Source: Chitinophaga chungangae
GTDB taxonomy: Bacteria; Bacteroidota; Bacteroidia; Chitinophagales; Chitinophagaceae
DNA length: 64,000 bases
Assembly (NCBI RefSeq): GCF_017742215.1
Contig: NZ_JAGHKP010000001.1
Span: 1,550,001-1,614,000 of the forward strand
Reading direction: 5' to 3'
The notes under the pieces were generated by a model, which was not told the DNA's origin, ran no database searches, and worked only from the letters and a program-made list of their open reading frames with translations. Both the position numbers and the translations under genes were made by a program. Shown here in pieces: positions 60,430 through 64,000 of this stretch; within the stretch, counting starts at the first letter, position 1; each line of letters starts with the position of its first letter.

Positions 60430-62475
60430 TTACGCAGCCTCCACTCTTAACGTGGAATCAGCGGGTGAAACAAAAAGGCTTATGAGTTGAGATTTGCTTT
60501 CCGGGATGAAGCTCACTGATTCTCTGTTGTCGCAGAAAACAGGGGCATGTATTCCATAATGGTTTGAGAAAGTTTCCAGCACATCCAGCCCGGCCAGCAT
60601 CTTGGCCGCTGTGTTCAGCGTGGGATAGGGAACACCTTTGTATTCGCAAACGCATGTTTCAGCGATTGCACCGTTAACCTGTGTTTCGAAAAGGCGGAAG
60701 GAAACATACCGGAACATGCCGTTCACACGCTGTTCCAGAATATCCATCTTGACACGGGTGTATGACTCCACCTCGAACTGTCGTTGCTCGATGTTGGCGA
60801 TTTCCTGAGCGTTGGCACTCTCTTCCGCCTCCAGCTGGGAAATTCTCGCACCCGTCTTTTCGATGGTTTCACGAATGGCCAGGCTCTTTTGTAAGGCTTC
60901 ATGCTCTACATTCAGTTGCGCCTTTTCGGACTTCTCTTGTTCGAAGTCTGATGGTTGTCCGAGTGCTGCGGTAGCTGCATTGATCTGCTTTGTGAGTTCG
61001 GATATTTCATCCTTCAAGTTCAGCGCATCAGCGTTCTTTTCCATAAGCAAATCCACAGCTGCTTCGATATCCGGGATGGATTTGCCCTTATCCTCTTGTT
61101 GGAGTGCTTCGAGTTTCAATTGAAGGTCTGGGAGCCTGGCTTTGTCCCCAGTGATTGTCGCCTCCAGTTCGGTTATAGACAACTGTAAGCCGGAGATGGC
61201 TTCCAGTTGTCGGGCCCTTTCCGCTTTGCTCTGGTTGGATTTGCGAACTTCTTCGGCCTTCCGCGCAGCAACATCCTCATTGAAGTTTTTGAGCAGGTCT
61301 GCTTTAGTCTTTTCAATCTGCCCGGCAGGAAGCTGTTGTTTGCAGGTTGGGCAGCTGCAGGATGATTCATCGAACTGGAACTTTTCGGCGTTTATTTCGG
61401 ACCAGCTCTTCCGGTTGCTTTCGATCAGGGCATCCAGTCGGGCAACCTCTTTCTGGCAGTTTTCGATAGCCTGCTCTCGTCTCTTAATATCTTCCGCGGC
61501 ACGGATGATATCATCCCCGATACTTTTAATATGCTTCAGGAGCGAGGAGACTTCACCGGCGCCGTCGTTTTTCTTGTCCAGCAGGCCGGTTTTCACCCGG
61601 TTACGGATTGCCGCGATCGCGCTTTCCTTTGAGAACACCTGGTTGCGCAATTCAGTAATCCCCTTTTGCTTCTCCTGCTGGGCCTTCGATGCGTCTGCGA
61701 TTTGGTCATCAATGGCCGTGATCCGCGAACGGACATCCTTAATCTGGCTTTCGATACCGGCCCAGTTAAGCACTTCGGGACAATTCCGTTTTGCCTCGTC
61801 GATCCTCGGTGCATATTCTTCCGCAGCCTTTTTTAACAACAAGCGTTTGGATGCCAGTTCTTTTTTATATTCATCCAAGTTCTTATACCTTCCGCTGGCG
61901 ATCACTTGCTTCAGGTTTGAAAAGTCATTATCAAGAGTAACAATCTGAGCGAAAATATCAGCGTCGGAAATCTCCCCTGCGATCCCAATAAGTCCGCGGC
62001 GCTGGTCGTCCCATTTCATGGAATTAAAGAACATCGGGTTTGTAACCAGTTTTATCAGGTGGGTAGGGATCATTTCGTCCACTTTGGACTGGAACTCGGT
62101 AGCAGAGCAGGGCACATCATTTACAAAATAGTCGGTATAGTGGCCATTGAATACCTTCCGGGATTGGCCTTTTGGCTTCTTCCAGTCCTCCAGGTACGCG
62201 CGTTTAAGCTTTACTGTGTGACTTCCAACCTGAAAGACCCCTTCCACTTCATGTGATTGAGCGTTGAGCTCAGGACGGGAGGTGTTTTTAATTTCATAGT
62301 CTTTCCGGTCGAACTCGTCTTTACCGGTTAACAGCCAGTAAAAGGCAGACAGGATGGTGGACTTACCAGTTTCATTTGCGCCCATAATCCGAGTGGCAGA
62401 AGAAAAATTTACCACCAGGTCCAGAACTCCCTTAAAGTTCCGAAGAGTGAGGTTTTGTAAATAAATTCTTTTCAT
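60430..62475 (-). CDS. SbcC/RecN-like AAA ATPase
   Basis: 681 residues from the ATG at 62475 (MKRIYLQNLTLRNFKGVLDL). Walker A GANETGKSTIL near the start, two long coiled coils, a zinc-hook-like CPTCKQQLP around the middle, and a C-terminal head with a Walker B-like PVFCDNRES. It is shorter than host SbcC. No SbcD nuclease gene is nearby; the MBL-fold gene two places downstream might substitute. It is the first large gene of the recombination block and follows a terminator. Confidence 0.85.
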   Translation of the reverse strand: MKRIYLQNLTLRNFKGVLDLVVNFSSATRIMGANETGKSTILSAFYWLLTGKDEFDRKDYEIKNTSRPELNAQSHEVEGVFQVGSHTVKLKRAYLEDWKKPKGQSRKVFNGHYTDYFVNDVPCSATEFQSKVDEMIPTHLIKLVTNPMFFNSMKWDDQRRGLIGIAGEISDADIFAQIVTLDNDFSNLKQVIASGRYKNLDEYKKELASKRLLLKKAAEEYAPRIDEAKRNCPEVLNWAGIESQIKDVRSRITAIDDQIADASKAQQEKQKGITELRNQVFSKESAIAAIRNRVKTGLLDKKNDGAGEVSSLLKHIKSIGDDIIRAAEDIKRREQAIENCQKEVARLDALIESNRKSWSEINAEKFQFDESSCSCPTCKQQLPAGQIEKTKADLLKNFNEDVAARKAEEVRKSNQSKAERARQLEAISGLQLSITELEATITGDKARLPDLQLKLEALQQEDKGKSIPDIEAAVDLLMEKNADALNLKDEISELTKQINAATAALGQPSDFEQEKSEKAQLNVEHEALQKSLAIRETIEKTGARISQLEAEESANAQEIANIEQRQFEVESYTRVKMDILEQRVNGMFRYVSFRLFETQVNGAIAETCVCEYKGVPYPTLNTAAKMLAGLDVLETFSNHYGIHAPVFCDNRESVSFIPESKSQLISLFVSPADSTLRVEAA

Positions 62476-62565
62476 AACTTTGATTTTCAATTTACTTTTA
62501 GCTATGGTCCGGTATTCTTGCCGGGCCTTTATTATTTCTGTAACAAATAATTTCGAGGGTTTTTA

Positions 62566-62594
62566 AAAAGGCCGGCCCTGTCAACCGGCCTTTT
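62566..62594 (-). terminator. Terminator between small RHH gene and SbcC-like gene
   Basis: AAAAGGCCGG pairs with CCGGCCTTTT around a 9-nt loop, perfect on both strands. It begins 1 bp after the RHH stop. Confidence 0.75.
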
Positions 62595-62595
62595 G

Positions 62596-62724
62596 TTATT
62601 TCTTCTTTTGCGCCGCTACCACCAGTTCCCGGAGGTATTCTGCAACGCTTTTCTTTTCTTTCTTCGCTGCTTTTTGGATTTTGCTTTTCAGCGTATCAGT
62701 ACAGCGGAATTCTACTTTTGCCAT
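62596..62724 (-). CDS. Small ribbon-helix-helix-like protein
   Basis: 42 residues, ATG at 62724 to TAA at 62598: MAKVEFRCTDTLKSKIQKAA then KKEKKSVAEYLRELVVAAQ. The beta strand, helix, 'S-x-AEYLREL' helix pattern is that of Arc/CopG-type DNA-binding proteins. Placed between a structured non-coding stretch and a strong terminator. Too short for most callers. Possible regulator of the early operon or of the RNA gene, which is inference. Confidence 0.7.
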   Translation of the reverse strand: MAKVEFRCTDTLKSKIQKAAKKEKKSVAEYLRELVVAAQKKK

Positions 62725-62747
62725 ATGATGAGTAATAGATGACTTTT

Positions 62748-62775
62748 AAAAAGTGCCCGCTGCTTTCCCGGGCTG
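62748..62775 (-). terminator. Terminator-like hairpin at the 3' side of the structured RNA region
   Basis: On the minus strand GCCCG pairs with CGGGC around a 9-nt loop, followed by ACTTTTT. The stem is short, so termination may be partial and the RHH gene could be read through. Confidence 0.5.
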
Positions 62776-63594
62776 GTCAGATTCGTTTCGTTTCTTTCCA
62801 GGCTGTCATACGTCTTTTCCGCATTGTCACGGGCATTCCATTATCCCGGTAAATCCTTAATTCGTACCTAGCATGCCTGTTGCCCTACTCCAAATCGGTT
62901 CTGCTGTCTGAGTGGATCGTGGAGGCCGAGGGAACGATCCTCAACGCCCGGCATAATCTCACAAATGCCCGCTTGCCCCCAATGTTTGCCGGTGGATCAT
63001 GCCGGCCGCGTCCGGTCATTTAGGGATTATTGCGGTGTCTTTCGTGACCAGGGAGGGATTCGAACCCTCAAATGAGATTTATTCGTGCGTACACGTATGG
63101 AGCGTTAAGGTTTGCACGTAGCCTATTTTCATTTTTCGCTCCCCCTACCTTGCGTCTACCATTCCGCCACCTGGTCATTTGCCGCTGATTCCCCGCGGCC
63201 GGTAGAGAGCCGGACACCCAAACTCCCGCCCCTATATAATTGCGCCTATTTCCCTTCGAAGGGACGCCTGAAGCGATAGGCAACCAAGGTTTATTCTCGC
63301 CTGCAAACCTCAAAACTGGCAGTATTCTTAACAGTAAATACTTAAACGCAGTACCGTGGACTGCTCCCATTTTCTGGCATCCGTGGTTGCGCTAACCATC
63401 ACCAGAATATTTTCACGCCGTAGTTTTCGGGCCGTCTTTAGCTACCAGACGTTCTACATACACTCGTTAAAGTGCGCGCCCTGTTTCTGCGGGTTAAGTA
63501 ATATCCCAAGGCGCGTTTTTAGGGCTTTCAAGGGTTGTTGCTCTCCCTGTACCTTGGGTGCCTTTCGGCGTGAATAATTTCAAAGAACTTTTTA
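62776..63594 (-). ncRNA. Candidate large structured non-coding RNA (GOLLD/ROOL-like in kind)
   Basis: About 820 nt without a convincing protein frame, between a terminator at 63595-63625 and a terminator-like hairpin at 62748-62775, read on the minus strand. It holds many perfect short stems: GCC-GAAA-GGC (63560-63569), CCCAAGG/CCTTGGG (63552-63558 with 63505-63511), TTCTGG/CCAGAA enclosing TGGTT/AACCA (63372-63407), GCAGT/ACTGC (63348-63364), TCCCTTCGAAGGGA (63251-63264), GCCGC/GCGGC (63181-63199), CCGGCAT/ATGCCGG (62948-63005) and GGATCGT/ACGATCC (62914-62940). A tRNA-like element is embedded. No match to a named family could be shown by eye. Confidence 0.55.
63046..63176 (-). tRNA. Aberrant tRNA-like element (131 nt, no normal anticodon arm)
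   Basis: Acceptor GACCAGG pairs with CCTGGTC, D arm GCG-GAATGGTAGA-CGC looks like that of tRNA-Leu, and T arm GAGGG-TTCGAAT-CCCTC is perfect; the discriminator base is A. Between the D and T arms lie 82 nt instead of the usual 22-40. The only possible anticodon-type stem, AAGGT/ACCTT, encloses a 35-nt loop without a T33-anticodon pattern. Pairs GGAGCG/CGCTCC, CGTGC/GCACG and AAATGA/TCATTT could form pseudoknots. Probably not a translating tRNA. Confidence 0.5.
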
Positions 63595-63625
63595 AAACAG
63601 CCAGGAGCGAGATCACTCCCGGCCT
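63595..63625 (-). terminator. Terminator upstream of the structured RNA region
   Basis: On the minus strand GCCGGGAG pairs with CTCCTGGC (one G-U pair) around an 8-nt loop, followed by TGTTTT. It should stop transcripts of genes coming from beyond 64000, leaving the RNA region as a separate unit. The stretch 63626-63860 between it and the next gene has only short, unconvincing frames. Confidence 0.7.
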
Positions 63626-63860
63626 TCGCTTATTTATCCCTATACCTTGTATTTTTGAACGAGAACCTAAAGGAGCCAGCCATAGACATAGCCGGCCGAT
63701 CAGTATTCCACGTTATGAAAATTCGCTTGGTTAAATATGGCCCGACGCCGGCAAGTGCGCCGAGCCTATATAAAACCCCAATATTTAAAGAACTTTGTTT
63801 CTGATTGGTCCAGCACCTGGAAAGGCGCCGGCATGATATCGTCGTTTGTCCCGTATGCAA

Positions 63861-63983
63861 CTAACTCCGCTTAATAAGTTCCAACCCAATCATGGTAAAT
63901 GCCGCTGCCAGTATTGCCAGACTGATAATCCCCTTCACATGATCCCATGCCCTAAGGCGTCGAATCCTTTTAGAAACTGCCAT
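63861..63983 (-). CDS. Small single-helix membrane protein
   Basis: 40 residues, ATG at 63983 to TAG at 63861. The first 18 residues are basic (MAVSKRIRRLRAWDHVKG), then one hydrophobic helix (IISLAILAAAFTMIGLELI) and a short basic tail, an N-in membrane peptide. The start reads TGATG, so it may be coupled to a gene that ends here and begins beyond the window. Could be a small holin-like or regulatory peptide, but nothing shows which. Confidence 0.5.
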   Translation of the reverse strand: MAVSKRIRRLRAWDHVKGIISLAILAAAFTMIGLELIKRS

Positions 63984-64000
63984 CACAAGAACATTTGGGT

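Larger units (their letters stand above)
46816..64000. mobile_element. Integrated element, probably prophage (left part)
   Basis: From the tRNA-Cys 3' end onward there are: tyrosine integrase, excisionase-like gene, phage-type YopX, DUF551, DUF1064, Dcm, NinB-like, RecT, HNH and replication genes, all but the integrase on the minus strand. DNA is more A+T-rich than the host part. No structural, packaging or lysis genes are visible, and the right end lies outside, so a satellite or other integrative element is not ruled out. Confidence 0.85.

Noticed and set aside
63068..63370. 100-codon minus-strand frame across the tRNA-like element
   Set aside because: It runs through a well-paired tRNA-like structure, has a Gly/Arg/Asn-rich text with no domain and does not fit any operon spacing.
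63630..63860. 76-codon TTG-started frame and a nested 22-codon frame (MPAPFQVLDQSETKFFKYWG)
   Set aside because: The long one has unusual Arg/Ser/Cys composition and a weak start. The short one looks protein-like but has no upstream start context; I could not support either.
62725..64000. RNase P, group I or group II intron as explanation for the structured stretch
   Set aside because: I looked for the RNase P core (GAGGAAAGTCCGGGC-like), group I P/Q/R/S elements and a group II domain V hairpin and saw none of them.
1..64000. CRISPR arrays and insertion sequences
   Set aside because: No regularly spaced repeats, no transposase genes and no flanking terminal inverted repeats were seen.

Overview
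The window looks like a piece of a Bacteroidota chromosome, most probably Chitinophagaceae (Chitinophaga-like). The signs are type IX secretion sorting domains of both the A and B kinds, a futalosine-pathway menaquinone gene (mqnE), bacillithiol synthesis (bshC), promoter -7 boxes of the Bacteroidota type TAnnTTTG (one with a TTG -33 box 19 nt upstream, at the tRNA-Cys gene), A-rich leaders instead of Shine-Dalgarno sites, and tRNAs without an encoded CCA. No species can be named from sequence reading alone.

Positions 1-46815 are ordinary, G+C-rich host chromosome. 1-7405 is a glycan-storage block: glycogen synthase (cut by the left edge), glgC, a GH130 glycosidase/phosphorylase, and two convergent GT4 glycosyltransferases, one fused to a large C-terminal domain. 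7.6-30 kb holds housekeeping and envelope genes: bshC, a FUSC membrane protein, smc, an MFS transporter, an orphan antitoxin-like gene, a PQQ/heme c lipoprotein, a DUF192 lipoprotein, mqnE overlapping a secreted M43 protease gene, a CNT nucleoside transporter, trxA, dnaE and an NlpC/P60 lipoprotein. 30-42 kb is a surface-glycan block: FkbM methyltransferase, flippase, GT2/GT4/GT11 transferases, a type B T9SS adhesin-like protein and a YfhO-type membrane protein. 42.4-46.6 kb holds a queuosine-precursor transporter, a Nudix hydrolase, CorA, dapF and a nucleoside phosphorylase.

A tRNA-Cys gene (46745-46815) marks the junction with an integrated element, probably a prophage, that runs past the right edge. 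A tyrosine integrase faces inward. Everything else is on the minus strand in a compact array with many ATGA, TGATG or TAATG stop/start overlaps: an excisionase-like gene, many small accessory proteins (two with DUF551, one YopX), a C5 cytosine methyltransferase with a long nested reading frame, DUF1064, two XRE regulators, replication-type proteins, HNH nucleases, a NinB-like protein, an MBL-fold enzyme, RecT and an SbcC-like ATPase. DNA here is visibly more A+T-rich than in the host part. No capsid, portal, terminase or lysis gene is visible, so the structural module, if there is one, lies beyond position 64000.

The most unusual stretch is 62748-63594. It is about 850 nt on the minus strand, between two terminator-like hairpins, with no convincing protein gene and many perfect hairpins. 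It contains an aberrant 131-nt tRNA-like element with good acceptor, D and T arms but no recognisable anticodon arm. This resembles the phage-borne giant ornate non-coding RNAs (GOLLD/ROOL type). Other points of note are the dual-frame methyltransferase locus, a small gene with an in-frame TGA inside a tightly packed operon, and several genes under 60 codons that are easily missed.
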